Shown: positions 8,627 through 18,590, numbered from the stretch's first letter. The stretch: 64,000 nt of DNA from Streptomyces sp. H27-H5 (GCF_026627505.1 NZ_JAPNLK010000015.1:61483-125482); one strand, 5' to 3'. The notes: generated by a model from the sequence alone, not told the origin. A program made the numbers and translations.

Positions 8627-10138
8627 TCAGAAGCCCGCTGTGGCGGGTTCGGTGGCGCGCTCGGCGGCCGGGGCCGCAGCGGCGGAGGCTCCGGTGGCGG
8701 CAGTGGCGGCAGTGGCGGTTGTGGCCGGCCCGGCCGGGCGGCTGCCCAGGACGAGCTCGCCGACGGTGCCCTCCAGCAGCGGGTCCCGGCCGGTGGCGGC
8801 GGCGAACGCGCTGGTGTCGCCGCCACCGAGTCCGCACACGGCCAGGCCCATCGCGGTGGCCACCAGGTAGACGGTCTGGTAGAGCACGCCGACGTGCTTG
8901 AGGATCAGCGGGTAGGCGACCGTCTCGTACTTCCACATCACGCGGCCGAAGCGGGCGGCCACCAGCAGCACGACCTGCGGATCCCCGTCCATCATCGTGC
9001 CGCCGCGGGCCTCCTTGACCAGGGTCGCGGTGGCCGGGCCCGGCGCGCTGACCCACTCCAGCTCGTGCCGGTCGGGCGCGTACCGGTACAGCCCCGGCTC
9101 CAGCCCCTCGCAGCGCGTGACCAGCGGGTAGACCTCCAGCTCGTGCACGGCTCCGCCGCTGGGCAGCGGGCGGTCGGCGAGTTCCTGGCCGTCGCTGCCG
9201 GTGAACGTGCCGCGGATGCGGACGGTCCGGTAGAGCAGCTCGGCGAGTTGGGTCAGCGTCAGCGGGTGCTCGGGGTCGTGCGCGCGGGTGGAGGTGCGCT
9301 GCTCGATGGCCTCGGTGAGGGTCAGGTCCCGGGCGGCGATCGCTTCGAGGTCGGGCACGGGCAGTGCCACGCGCGGCCCGTCGGCGGCGGGGGCCGCGAC
9401 CGGCTCGGGGCCGAAGCGGTCGGCGTGCCGGTAGGTGCCGCCGTAGCCGGGCGCGGAGGCCGGTGTGCGGGTGCGGGCGTGGAAGGCGAGGTCGATCGGG
9501 TCCCACTGGACGCTGCCGCGCTCCTCGGCCTGCGGGTCGGCGTCGGGGCCGCCGGGGGCCAGCGCGCCGGCGGTGGCGAGCAGCCGCACCAGCGGGGCCG
9601 GGACCTCTTGCGTCCAGGTGGTCAGCAGCGGGAGCAACGCGGTGGCGCCGGCGCCCAGTTCCACGGCCAGCGGGCTGCCGGGGGCGCGCAGCGCGAGGGT
9701 GCCCTCGGCGGGTGACAGCAGGGCGTGCCGGCTCAGCCGTACGGGGCCGCGCGGGGCGGGCTTGAGGGTGGTGGCGCCGCGGCCGACGGTCACCAGGCGG
9801 GCGACGGGAGCGCCGTCCGGCCCGGCCACCGCATGCTCCAGGAGGCCCGCGGCTTCGAGCCGGGAGCGCAGTATGTGCCAGCGCAGCAGGCCCGTTTCGC
9901 CGTCGTGGGCCACGATGAGCGCGCTGATCGCGGCCTCGTCGTGGTCGTCCTCGCCGAAGGCGCGCAGCGCGGCCTCGGCGCCCGGGGTGAGGGCGTCCAG
10001 GCGCACGGCGCCGAAGCGGGTGGTGAGCTGTCCGTTCTGGAAGGCGCCGCCCCGGGGCAGTCGGCTGGTCAGGGTGTACGTGCCGGACGCCGGGGAGGCC
10101 GGCGGCGCCTCGCCCGGGAGTGTGGTCGTACTGGTCAT
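8627..10138 (-). CDS. SagB-type FMN-dependent azoline dehydrogenase
   Basis: 503 residues. The C-terminal half is a nitroreductase-fold ThcOx/SagB domain: EAIEQRTSTRAHDPEHPLTL near residue 280, LPSGGAVHELEVYPLV, and GVLYQTVYLVATAMGLAVCGLGGGD near 430. The N-terminal half is the accessory region usual in SagB-type enzymes. The family oxidises thiazolines and oxazolines to thiazoles and oxazoles with FMN. Together with the YcaO protein 97 bp upstream it gives the two core steps for turning cysteines of the precursor into thiazoles. Context and length both fit a TOMM dehydrogenase. Confidence 0.93.
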   Translation of the reverse strand: MTSTTTLPGEAPPASPASGTYTLTSRLPRGGAFQNGQLTTRFGAVRLDALTPGAEAALRAFGEDDHDEAAISALIVAHDGETGLLRWHILRSRLEAAGLLEHAVAGPDGAPVARLVTVGRGATTLKPAPRGPVRLSRHALLSPAEGTLALRAPGSPLAVELGAGATALLPLLTTWTQEVPAPLVRLLATAGALAPGGPDADPQAEERGSVQWDPIDLAFHARTRTPASAPGYGGTYRHADRFGPEPVAAPAADGPRVALPVPDLEAIAARDLTLTEAIEQRTSTRAHDPEHPLTLTQLAELLYRTVRIRGTFTGSDGQELADRPLPSGGAVHELEVYPLVTRCEGLEPGLYRYAPDRHELEWVSAPGPATATLVKEARGGTMMDGDPQVVLLVAARFGRVMWKYETVAYPLILKHVGVLYQTVYLVATAMGLAVCGLGGGDTSAFAAATGRDPLLEGTVGELVLGSRPAGPATTATAATAATGASAAAAPAAERATEPATAGF

Positions 10139-10235
10139 GGCTCCAGCCCTGATGAGGCCGCGGGCCGGGTCGTGCCCCAGCCCGCGGTGGTGACGGATGA
10201 TCAGGAGAGGCCCACTGCCTCGGTGGTCCGGCGGC

Positions 10236-12488
10236 TCAGAAGAAGACGTTCCAGGTGTTCAGGTCGGCCTCGGGGGTCGGCTCCGCGAGGCGGCCCATGC
10301 GGACCGGGGCCTCGTAGAGCCGGCCGGGGCCCAGCCGCCGCCAGAAGTGGCGCAGGCCCGGGGCGATCACCTTGACGACGTTGAGTTCCAGGTCGGGGCG
10401 CGTCTGGTCGACGACGATGACCTCGGAGCCGGCCTCCTTGATGCGCTCGACCTGCTCGCGGATGCGGGCGGCGAGGTCGAACCCGGCCTGCGGGCCGACC
10501 TTGGTGGCCGGCAGCTCCGGGTCGGGCAGCAGCCAGGGCTCCGCGGCGACGGTGGCCGTCTTCAGCCAGGTCAGGGTCTCCAGGTCACCGACGAGGTAGG
10601 AGGTGTTCCCGTCGGCGTCGCGGGTCTCGATCATCGGCAGGAACTGGTTGAGCTCGGTGAGCGCGCGGAAGGCGGCGACGCGCGGGTCCGGGTGGGCGCC
10701 GAAGCCGACCATGATGTCCTCGACGCTGTGGCGGCGGCGCGAGGCGGCCACGTACACCGGCATGCCGAGGTCGGTGGTGAGGTCCATCATCCACAGGTCG
10801 CGGTCCATGGCGTCGTAGTAGGTGCGCAGCTGCTCCACGTACGGGTCTTCGAGCGAGTCCATCTCGAAGGCCGGGAGGCGCAGCCGGTTGTACCACCACA
10901 CGGCGACGGCGTCGCGCTCGGTCAGCTCGCACAGGCCCTGGAGGATCGCCTCCTCGAGGGAGTTGCCGGCGGCGGTGCCGTTGGAGTCGGCGATGCAGAA
11001 GAAGTGGTCCTGGAGGTCCGGGTGACCGTACCAGGAGTAGGCGGCCGGGATCAGGCGCTCTTCGTCGTGGGTGAGGGACCAGCCGCTGGTCCAGTCGATC
11101 GCGACGTCCTCGGGGAACCGGTCCGGCACCTTGTGCAGGCGGTTGGCGGGGTCCTGGTTCCAGGTGTCGCGGCCGGCGACCTGTGCTTCGGAGAAGTGCA
11201 GCAGGCTGCGGGGGTGGACGACCGTGTCGGGGTCGAGGTCGCGGTAGGCGGCGCGCCGCACGGCCTCGTCGCCGCGCCAGACGCCGGCGTAGCGCTCGAT
11301 GGCCTCGCAGACGGCGCTCACCTTGGCCTGGATCTCGGAGCGGCCCTTGCCGCCGCTCTGGCCGCGCAGGTTGCGGCGCAGCAGGTCCATGCTGTCGTTG
11401 ACCATCGCGAAGTTGTGGCCCGCGGCGTAGCTGTAGGTCAACGTGTTGGACTCGGGCGTGTGCGAGACCAGCTTGGTGATGGCGCCGAGGTGCGGGCTGA
11501 TGTGCCGCTCCAGGCGGGCGAGGGTGGCCTCGGGGCTGTTGACGCGGTAGCCGCCGTCGCTGGTGTGACTGGCGTCGCCGGAGGTCAGGACGATCTTGGG
11601 GCTGCGGTTGCCGACCAGGGTCGGGTCGCCGCAGGAACGGCACTGGGGCTGGCGGATCAGCGGGTGCCGGTCGGTGGTGAGGGTGGCGAGGTCGAGGGTG
11701 ACCATCTGCCCGCACAGGGCGCCGGGTTCGCCGGTGGCGGCGATCCGGGCGGCCTCGGCGGCGATCAGGCCCGCGGCGGCCAGCGGTCCGGCGGCGATGC
11801 CCGCGCGGGACGGGTGGCGGGGCACGGAGTCGCCGCGCTTGCCGGCCAGATAGCGCTCCAGCTGGCGGTTGCCGGCCAGGCGCTGGGCCAGACAGGTCCA
11901 GCAGCCGGTGTGGTCCGGGTCGAGGAACGGGCCGATCCAGGGCGCGATGCCGCCGGTGCGGGCCAGCAGCCACGGTTTGGCCGCCGCCAACTGGCGCTCG
12001 TTGCGGGCTTCGAGGACCGGGTCGAGGTAGTCGTCGACGAGGACGACGGAGATGCCCTCTTCGGGCACGGTGTCGAAGTCGCCGGTGCGGGCGGCCAGTC
12101 CGAGCGCGCGCAGCGCCGCGAGGACCGGCTCGGGGTCGACGCCCGCGGCCGCGGAGACCGTGACGGGCGCGGTGTCGAGGGTGCGGGCGGGGTCGATGCC
12201 CAGGGCGTCCCAGTACGCGAGGGTGGCCTCCGGCAGGCCGGGTCGGCCCTCGGCCAGGTGCCCGGCGGCGCCGAAGCGGGTGAGTGCCGCGAGTACGGCG
12301 GGGATGGGCAGCGTGCCGGCGAGGGCCTGCACGATCTCCATGACGGTCTTGCGGCCGTCCAGGTGCGGCAGCACAGCCGCGGCCGCCTTGCCGGGCACCA
12401 GGTAGTCCTGGCCCTCCGCGTAGAGGAAGACCCGCTCGCCCTCCACCACCTCGACGTGGAAATGGGCCTTGAGGCGCGGCTTTTCCAT
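10236..12488 (-). CDS. Fused TOMM cyclodehydratase (leader-binding/E1-like plus YcaO)
   Basis: 750 residues. The N-terminus (about 1-85) looks like a winged-helix leader-recognition element. An E1/ocin-ThiF-like region follows, with two CxxC pairs, Cys196/Cys199 and Cys283/Cys286, that would bind zinc. From about residue 320 to the end is a YcaO domain with glutamate-rich ATP-binding segments such as SAVCEAIERYAG and NSLEEAILQGLCELTERDA. These fused proteins bind the leader and use ATP to cyclise Cys, Ser or Thr into azolines. The C-terminus ends ADLNTWNVFF rather than a proline-rich tail. It is the first gene of the run leading through SagB to the exporter and is divergent from the LuxR-type regulator. 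Confidence 0.95.
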   Translation of the reverse strand: MEKPRLKAHFHVEVVEGERVFLYAEGQDYLVPGKAAAAVLPHLDGRKTVMEIVQALAGTLPIPAVLAALTRFGAAGHLAEGRPGLPEATLAYWDALGIDPARTLDTAPVTVSAAAGVDPEPVLAALRALGLAARTGDFDTVPEEGISVVLVDDYLDPVLEARNERQLAAAKPWLLARTGGIAPWIGPFLDPDHTGCWTCLAQRLAGNRQLERYLAGKRGDSVPRHPSRAGIAAGPLAAAGLIAAEAARIAATGEPGALCGQMVTLDLATLTTDRHPLIRQPQCRSCGDPTLVGNRSPKIVLTSGDASHTSDGGYRVNSPEATLARLERHISPHLGAITKLVSHTPESNTLTYSYAAGHNFAMVNDSMDLLRRNLRGQSGGKGRSEIQAKVSAVCEAIERYAGVWRGDEAVRRAAYRDLDPDTVVHPRSLLHFSEAQVAGRDTWNQDPANRLHKVPDRFPEDVAIDWTSGWSLTHDEERLIPAAYSWYGHPDLQDHFFCIADSNGTAAGNSLEEAILQGLCELTERDAVAVWWYNRLRLPAFEMDSLEDPYVEQLRTYYDAMDRDLWMMDLTTDLGMPVYVAASRRRHSVEDIMVGFGAHPDPRVAAFRALTELNQFLPMIETRDADGNTSYLVGDLETLTWLKTATVAAEPWLLPDPELPATKVGPQAGFDLAARIREQVERIKEAGSEVIVVDQTRPDLELNVVKVIAPGLRHFWRRLGPGRLYEAPVRMGRLAEPTPEADLNTWNVFF

Positions 12489-12764
12489 CTGTCCCCCTCG
12501 GTTCTCGCGATCAGCCCTGACGTGGCATCACACCGGCAACCCAAACACGGGGCCGACCCCGGGTAAATGCTTCACCTGATACGCAGGAAGACCATCGAAT
12601 ACGTAACCCGACGGTGTTTCATACGTACCGGGACACGCGCGGGGCGCGAGGCGACTCTGCGCGGAATTCGACCATCCGGTTTCTCTGCGAGAACCTCATC
12701 CAACTGGACTGTTCAGACTGCCATTTGGCTTGATCTGCACCCTGCGGAGTGAAACATTGACCCC
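12489..12764. promoter_or_regulatory. Divergent promoter region, cyclodehydratase / LuxR regulator
   Basis: A 276-bp gap, less GC-rich than the genes, drives the cyclodehydratase leftward and the regulator rightward. It holds ACGTAACCCG at 12601-12610 and ATACGTACC at 12621-12629, resembling sites in two other intergenic regions of the locus. These are candidate binding sites for the adjacent regulator; no -10/-35 pair is clear. Confidence 0.45.
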
Positions 12765-15333
12765 ATGCATTCACCCAACGGGGATCTGTACCACCGTGAG
12801 CGTGAGATGGGCCTCCTTCAGGGTGCCGTCGGTGAACTCGCCCTGGGACGCCCGACCGTGGCCACTATTCACGGGTCTCACGGAATCGGAAAGTCCGCGC
12901 TGCTGAACGCGGTGCCCCGGCTGCTCCCCCCCAAAACCCTGGTTCTGCGGGCGCGCTGCCATCCGAGCGAGAGCCAGTTCCCCTACAGCATGGTGAGTCA
13001 GCTGTTCGACCCGGTCCTCGGCGGCGCCGGCGGCCACGGCACGCCCGGACCCGGGCTCGGGGAAGCCGGTCCCACCCACGAGGCCCTGCTGGGCCTCCTG
13101 CGGACCACCCGCTCCCTCGCCGTCGACCGGCCGGTGGCCATCCTCGTCGACGACCTGACCAACGCCGACCCGCACTCGCTGCGCTGGTTCTCGTACATCG
13201 CCCGGCGGCTCGACGACCTGCCGGTGCTGATGGTGGCCACGCTGCCCGCCTCGGCCGCGGCACAGGTGGCGGAGCAGCTCGGCCCACTGCCGTACCTGCT
13301 GCGGCTGTGGCCGGAGCCGCTGTGTCCGACCTGTACGACCGAGCTGGTCGACCGCGCCTTCGACAGCCCCGTCGACCAGGAGCTGGCAGCGCTCTGCCAC
13401 ACCCTCGCGCACGGAAACCCGCTCGTGCTGCACGACCTGGTGACCCGGCTGCGCCGCACCCACGTGCCGCCCGGCTCGCCCGACCCCGAGCAGGTGCTGC
13501 CGATCGGGGCGCAGGCCGTCTCGGAGACCGTGCTGGCCTGGCTCGACGAGGACGACCCGTGCGCGAGTGAACTGCTCACGCAGTTGGCCGTCCTGGGCCC
13601 CGACACCGACCCGGCCGTGTGCGCCGCGCTCTCCAAGCACGGCGAGGTGCACGACCAGCAGGCCCGCGAAACGCTCGTACGGGCCGGGCTCCTGGAAGCC
13701 GGGGCGCCCGGCCGCTTCACGCACACGGCGGTCCGGCCCGCGGTCCTCGCCCGGGTGTCGGCGCACGAGCGGCTGCTGCTGCACGGGCGCGCCGCGGCCG
13801 TACTGGCACGGCTCGGCGCCCCGGCCCGGCAGACCGCGGACCAACTGATCCTGGCGGGCTGCGACTGGGGGATCGACGTGCTGCGCGGCGCGGGCATCCA
13901 GGCCTCCGGGGTCGGCGACCGCGAGTCCGCGGCCCGCTACCTGCGGCGCGCTCACCCTGTTGGAGCAGCGCGGCGTGCCCGGGGCGGACGGCGACGAGAG
14001 CGCGGCGAAGGAGGCCCGGGAACGTGAAGAATCGTTTCTTGACCTGACGATGCGGCTCGGCGCCGTGGAACTCCACCGAGATCTCGACGCCTGCGCCCGG
14101 CAGGCCGCGGCCGCGGCCGACAGCCCGCTGGGTCCGGTCCGGCGCGCCGAGGCCCTGGCCCGACTCGCCTCCCCCGCGCTCGTCTCCCGCATCGAAGGCG
14201 CCCGGCCGTTCGTCCGGGTCTGCGGCGAACTGGCGGCACTGCCCGCACCGCCGCGCGAACACCTGCTGCGGCTGACCGCACAGACCCTGCTCACCGGGCA
14301 CCGCTCCGGTCTGCGCCGGGCGGCCCGCCTCGCCGCCGCCGACCCCGGGGACCCGGCCGCACACGTCTTCGCCGGGGCGCTCGCAGCGGCCGCCGCCGCC
14401 GGCGGCCGGCTCGGCACCGCGCGCCGGATGGCCCTGCGGGTCGCGGCCGGCCCGGCCGCCGCACCGGAGGGGACGGCGCCCGGGTCGGCGGCCGGCCCGG
14501 TGGGCGCCGCCCTGGCCCTGACCTGGACCGGAGACCTCGACGGGGCCGCGGCCCTCGCCGACCGGCTGATCAGCACGTCGCGCGCGTCGGACGACCTCGC
14601 CACCACCCTCCTCGCCCACCTCGTACGCAGCGAGGTCCGCCTCCGCCGGGACGAGCACACCGACGCGCACACCGACGCCGAGGCCGCGCTGCACCTCGCC
14701 CGCCGGCTGAACGCCCCCGCCCTGGCCGGCGCGGCCGCCGCGGCCGCGGCACGCGCCCTCGTGGGCCTGGGCCGGGCCGCCGAAGCGGCCGTCCTGCTGA
14801 CCGCCGAACCGGCGGCCGGGGACGCCCACCCGTTCATCAAGGCGCTGTCCCTCCAGGCACACGGCACGGTCGCCGCGGCCCTCGGCGACCACACCACCGC
14901 CGTACGCCTGTTCCTCGACTGCGGCCACCGGCTCGCGCTGCGCGGCATCACCCACCCCGGCTGCGTGACCTGGCGGGCCCAGGCGGCCGCCTCGTACCGG
15001 GCCCTGGGCGAAGAGTCCGCCTCGGCCACGATCCTGGACGGCGCGCCCCGGCAGCGGGGCGCGGCGCCGCGGCCCCAGCCGGTGCGCGAGGCGGGGCCCC
15101 GGCCGGGTCGCGAGCCAGGGCGCGAACCGGTGCGCGAGCGCACACTGCTGAGCCCGGCGGAGCAGCGGGTGGCCGAGCTGGTGGTGCGGGGCAGCTCCAG
15201 CCTGGAAGTCGCGGAGAAGCTGTTCCTCAGCAAGCGCACCGTCGACACCCATCTGGGCCGCATCTACCGCAAGCTCGGCATCCACAGCCGGCACGAGCTG
15301 GCGGGCGCGATCGGCGAGGAACTTCCGGTGTGA
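12765..15333 (+). CDS. LAL-type LuxR regulator, interrupted by an apparent frameshift
   Basis: Read as one gene this would encode about 855 residues, a normal size for large ATP-binding LuxR regulators. The N-terminal part has Walker A GSHGIGKSALL and Walker B VAILVDDLTNAD. The C-terminus has a clear LuxR helix-turn-helix (LSPAEQRVAELVV to RIYRKLGIHSRHEL). The frame changes near 13950: ESAARYLRRA is in one frame and LTLLEQRGVPGADG in another. Adding two bases (GC) in the local CGCGC run would restore one frame. In the sequence as given, the first frame ends at 14027 and the second is open to 15333. It could be a sequencing error or a real mutation. It is divergent from the biosynthetic genes and is the likely pathway activator. 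Confidence 0.8.
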
Positions 15334-15340
15334 CCAAGGG

Positions 15341-15372
15341 CGGTGGGCGGAGCCGCCGGGCCCCGCCCACCG
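15341..15372. terminator. Hairpin between convergent regulator and halogenase genes
   Basis: Arms CGGTGGGCG (15341-15349) and CGCCCACCG (15364-15372) pair perfectly around a GC-rich loop, 8 bp after the regulator stop and before the halogenase stop on the other strand. It probably terminates one or both transcripts. Confidence 0.55.
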
Positions 15373-15410
15373 CGCCCGCCCCGCGGGTCAGGGGCGGCCC
15401 GCCCCGGGGG

Positions 15411-16829
15411 TCAGGCGCGCGCCGCCTCTGCGGACCGCCCGGACCGGCCTATGCCCAGCCGGGGAGTGGTCGTCAGGTACAGCCCCGTCGCCGTGTCGTG
15501 GCCGCCGATGTCGTGCTGCCCGGACATCCGGTCGGCCAGGACGTCGGCGGGCAGCGGACCGGCGCCACCCGCCCGCTGCGCGTCGTCGAGGTCCAGGACT
15601 CCGGCGGTGAGCGCCGCGAACGCCTCGCTGTCCGGCGCGGAGCGCATCGGGGCCGGGCTCTCCCGGCGGGCCATCAGCTCGGGGTGGCGGCCGCGGGCGA
15701 GGCGCTGGGCAAGCCAGAAGTACGTGGACTTGCCGCGGTACTGCTCGTAGAACCCGGCCACCATCGAGAACATGCGGGCGTACGCGTTGCGGTAGAGCGC
15801 CTCGTAGAAGGACAGCGCCTCGTCCTCGGTCACCTCGCCCGCGTCGACCGCCGTGATCGACGCGGCCGCGAGCATGCCGCTGTACATGCCGAGGTGGACG
15901 CCGGTCGACAGCAGCGGGTCCAGGAAGCACGCGGAGTCGCCGGCGAGGAAGTAGCCGGGCCCGCAGAAGCTGTCCGCCGTGTACGAGAAGTCCTGCTCGA
16001 CGCGCACGTCGTGCTGGAACGTGCCGCCCGCCACCAGCTCGCGCACGGTCTCCGACTCCTGTACGGCGTCCAGGAACAGGGCCTCCATGCCCGCCGCGCC
16101 CGCCGGATGGCCCTGCTTGCGCTTGAGGAAGTGGTCCTGGTGGGTCACGAAGCCGACGCTGTACACGTCGTCCTTGAGCGGGATGACCCAGTACCAGCCC
16201 TCGGGGGCGGAGATGACGTTGATGCCGCCGCGGGGGGTGCGCGGCAGCAGCGTGCCGCCCTGGTAGTAGCCCCAGACGGCCACGTTGCGGAACACGTCGT
16301 GGGGTGTGCGGTTGTCGAGGTGGCGCACCGACAACAGGCCGGCCCGGCCGGTCGCGTCGATCACGTGGTCGGCGCGGGTGGTGTGCTCCCGGCCCTCGTG
16401 GGTCCACTCGACGCCCGCCGCGCGGCCGTCCTCGAAGAGCACCTTGCGGGCCTGGGCCCCCTCGATGACCTCGACGCCCTGGGAGGCGGCGTGGCGCAGC
16501 AGGACGTCGTCGAAGTCCGCGCGGTCGACCTGCCAGGAGGTCTGGGCGTTGGTGCCGAAGATCTCGGGCCAGTCGACGACCCAGTCGCGCTCGGCGCCCC
16601 AGCGCAGCAACAGGCCTTCCTTGACCTGATAGCCGCGTTCTTCCACCTTCTCCAGCGCGCCGGCCAACTCGATGATGGACCGGCAGGACGTCGCCACGGA
16701 TTCCCCGATGTGGTAGCGCGGGAAATGGGCACGCTCCAGCAGTCTCACGCGCGCGCCCTGGCGGGCCAGCAGCGCCGCGGCAATGGAGCCGGCCGGCCCA
16801 CCACCCATGACCACGATCTCGGGTGCCAT
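15411..16829 (-). CDS. Flavin-dependent halogenase
   Basis: 472 residues from the ATG at MAPEIVVMGG, which has GGGAAGGG upstream; a longer reading adds poorly supported residues. The FAD-binding GGGPAG lies at residues 9-14. The halogenase signature WxWxIP is present as WYWVIP at 212-217, and FLDPLLSTG at 302-310 matches the second halogenase motif. Lys70 in QVKEG is a candidate for the hypohalous-acid relay lysine. The family uses FADH2, oxygen and chloride or bromide. The only tyrosine in the predicted core is next to Asn, so Tyr or a thiazole could be the target, but this is inferred. No flavin reductase lies nearby; one is at 53036-53611. Confidence 0.88.
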   Translation of the reverse strand: MAPEIVVMGGGPAGSIAAALLARQGARVRLLERAHFPRYHIGESVATSCRSIIELAGALEKVEERGYQVKEGLLLRWGAERDWVVDWPEIFGTNAQTSWQVDRADFDDVLLRHAASQGVEVIEGAQARKVLFEDGRAAGVEWTHEGREHTTRADHVIDATGRAGLLSVRHLDNRTPHDVFRNVAVWGYYQGGTLLPRTPRGGINVISAPEGWYWVIPLKDDVYSVGFVTHQDHFLKRKQGHPAGAAGMEALFLDAVQESETVRELVAGGTFQHDVRVEQDFSYTADSFCGPGYFLAGDSACFLDPLLSTGVHLGMYSGMLAAASITAVDAGEVTEDEALSFYEALYRNAYARMFSMVAGFYEQYRGKSTYFWLAQRLARGRHPELMARRESPAPMRSAPDSEAFAALTAGVLDLDDAQRAGGAGPLPADVLADRMSGQHDIGGHDTATGLYLTTTPRLGIGRSGRSAEAARA

Positions 16830-16993
16830 CGCTTTCGCCCTTCCCGTTCCCCCGACGGAATTCCATCGCATTCCATGCGTCACGCGCGAGCGCGGGAATT
16901 CTTCACAGCGGATGTTTCGCATCGGATTTCTTCGGCCGAATCGACCTTCGCACGGCGGGCGGCGCGAATGAACAGGAGGTGATGCGCAGCGCG

Positions 16994-17021
16994 GGATTAC
17001 GTATCCGGCGGACTGCGTAAT
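16994..17021. promoter_or_regulatory. Candidate operator upstream of the halogenase
   Basis: An imperfect inverted repeat, ATTACGTA and TGCGTAAT, sits at 16996-17021 in the 241-bp gap before the halogenase start. Read on the minus strand it contains ACGTAATCC, the same word found upstream of the precursor gene and close to one at the regulator/cyclodehydratase gap. Confidence 0.4.
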
Positions 17022-17070
17022 GGGCGGTCGGCGAGAGGCGGTCGGTGAGCGGCGGTTCCGGAGACAGCCC

Positions 17071-17739
17071 TCAGGCGGTGCCGAAGTCGTCCGTCACGCC
17101 GAACACCGCTCCCCAGGGATCGCTCAGCAGTCCCGGGGCGAGGACACGGGCGCCCGCCGCGCGGGCGAGGTACTCGAAGGCGCCGGTGTCGGCCACCCCG
17201 AACCGCGGCACCCAGCGTGTGTCCGCCGCCTCCACCGCCTTCTCGGTCTCCGGCCGGGCGCCGCAGACCTCCCGGTAGAACTCGCCCGACTCACCCGGCC
17301 GCGGCGTGTGCAGGGCGGCGCCGGTCAGTGCGCCGGCCTCGTCGACGGCCACCACGCCCTCGTCGTGGGCGCCCTGCCACAGCCCGAAGGCCGCGCCCAG
17401 GGGGTCGACGGCGAGGCTGAGGCGGCCGTTGCCGCCGGCCGGGACGCCCGCCACCACCACGTGGGCGCCGTGCCGTTCGGCCCGCCGCCCCGCGGCGTCG
17501 AGGTCCTTCGCCGCGAGGTACACGGTCCACGCGGAGCCGAAGCGCGGTCCCGCCGGGCTCGGTCCGAGGCCGCCGACGATCTCGCCGCCGAGCAGCACCA
17601 GGTGGTAGCCCCGGCCGCCCTCGGGCCGGAACTCCCAGCCGAAGAGGGTCGCGTAGAAGTCCTTGGCCCCGGTGGGGTCGACGCCTACGTGGTCGATCCA
17701 GCAAGGAGTTCCGTCAACGTAGGAGGTGCGGCGGGGCAC
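17071..17739 (-). CDS. VOC-superfamily protein (two glyoxalase-like domains)
   Basis: 222 residues from a GTG start, overlapping the end of the upstream kinase-like gene by 55 bp. Two tandem VOC domains are visible: CWIDHVGVDPTGAKDFYATLFGWEF at the start and TGAALHTPRPGESGEFYREVCGA from about residue 125. Proteins of this build include metal-dependent dioxygenases, fosfomycin/bleomycin-type resistance proteins and non-catalytic binders. In this locus it could sequester the product or act on it; the sequence does not decide. The start is set by VPRRTSYVDGTPCW, the usual N-terminus of this family. Confidence 0.82.
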   Translation of the reverse strand: MPRRTSYVDGTPCWIDHVGVDPTGAKDFYATLFGWEFRPEGGRGYHLVLLGGEIVGGLGPSPAGPRFGSAWTVYLAAKDLDAAGRRAERHGAHVVVAGVPAGGNGRLSLAVDPLGAAFGLWQGAHDEGVVAVDEAGALTGAALHTPRPGESGEFYREVCGARPETEKAVEAADTRWVPRFGVADTGAFEYLARAAGARVLAPGLLSDPWGAVFGVTDDFGTA

Positions 17740-18590
17740 GGCGCGGTTCCCTTCGGGGTGGTCGCGGTCAGTCGTCCGTCGAGCAGGTCCGCGGCCTCTT
17801 CGGCGGCGCCCGATTCGGGCAGCAGGAGGCGCATGCGGGGGGTGGTCGCGAAGGCGGGGTCCGACGAGGCGTCCGGGGGCCACACCGAGGCGGCGAAGTT
17901 CCAGTCCTCCAGCCGGGACCGCTGCGCGCCCGTGCTGCAGAGCCGGACCAGCGTGGCCGGGCCGAGCCGTTCGCGGATGTCCGCCGTGGTGATCAGCCGC
18001 TCCGGGCGGACCATGACGGACGGGCCCGTCAGGGGCGAACAGACCGTTCGTACGTCGCTGCCGGAGCCGTCGGCGAGGCCGGCGGCCCGGGCGGCCTCCA
18101 GGGCGGGGCCCCGCAGTTCGAGGGGCAGCTGGTAGGGGAGTGTCTCCCCGGTGACGCGGTCGACGACCAGGTATTGGCCGGAAACCATGCGCCACCCGCG
18201 TGCGCCCAGGGCGAGCGCCACGGAGTTCCGCGGCGAACCGATGCCGCCGACCAGCGCGACCACGCCGGCGCCCTTGGCCAGCACGGCGGCCTGGGCGACC
18301 GCGTACGGGTGCTCCATGACGGCGAAGGGCGGCAAAACTGGCGGGATTCCGCCTATGCCGTGGTAGGCCCAGCGGCGTAGCACGCGCCCCTCGCCATCGA
18401 GCACGCGCACCTCACGCCCTACCTGCCCCACCCCGGTGTGTGAGGCGAAATGCAGGCTCAACGCGGTCCGTACCGGCTCCGCCCGTTCCTCGAGCAGATG
18501 TCGGCCGAAGTGAAAGGCGAGGTCAGACTCCTCCACCAGCCCCATTACTTGGAGGATCATCCCAAAGAACTCAAGCGTGAATATCGGCAT
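17685..18590 (-). CDS. HPr-kinase-like protein with degenerate P-loop
   Basis: 301 residues. The middle resembles the HPr kinase/phosphorylase-like proteins found in several RiPP loci: a hydrophobic strand, a loop GGIGSPRNSVALALGARGW where G-x4-G-K-S/T is expected, then VSGQYLVVDRVTGE in place of the usual Ser-Asp-Asp segment. The loop has Arg-Asn-Ser instead of Gly-Lys-Ser, so the phosphate-binding lysine is missing. The protein may have lost ATP hydrolysis and act as a binding partner or scaffold. It is 66 bp downstream of the hydrolase gene and overlaps the VOC gene. The family call rests on layout rather than strong motifs. Confidence 0.55.
   Translation of the reverse strand: MPIFTLEFFGMILQVMGLVEESDLAFHFGRHLLEERAEPVRTALSLHFASHTGVGQVGREVRVLDGEGRVLRRWAYHGIGGIPPVLPPFAVMEHPYAVAQAAVLAKGAGVVALVGGIGSPRNSVALALGARGWRMVSGQYLVVDRVTGETLPYQLPLELRGPALEAARAAGLADGSGSDVRTVCSPLTGPSVMVRPERLITTADIRERLGPATLVRLCSTGAQRSRLEDWNFAASVWPPDASSDPAFATTPRMRLLLPESGAAEEAADLLDGRLTATTPKGTAPCPAAPPTLTELLAGSTT

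Noticed and set aside
5493..8870. Very long plus-strand frame opposite the exporter genes
   Set aside because: Low-complexity, Gly/Asp/Glu-rich product, antisense to well-supported ABC and HlyD-like genes.
10197..12566. Long plus-strand frame opposite the cyclodehydratase
   Set aside because: No motifs and biased composition; the minus-strand YcaO protein is unambiguous.
12771..15263. Long minus-strand frame opposite the LuxR regulator
   Set aside because: Ser/Arg-rich without a domain; the plus strand shows Walker motifs and a LuxR helix-turn-helix.
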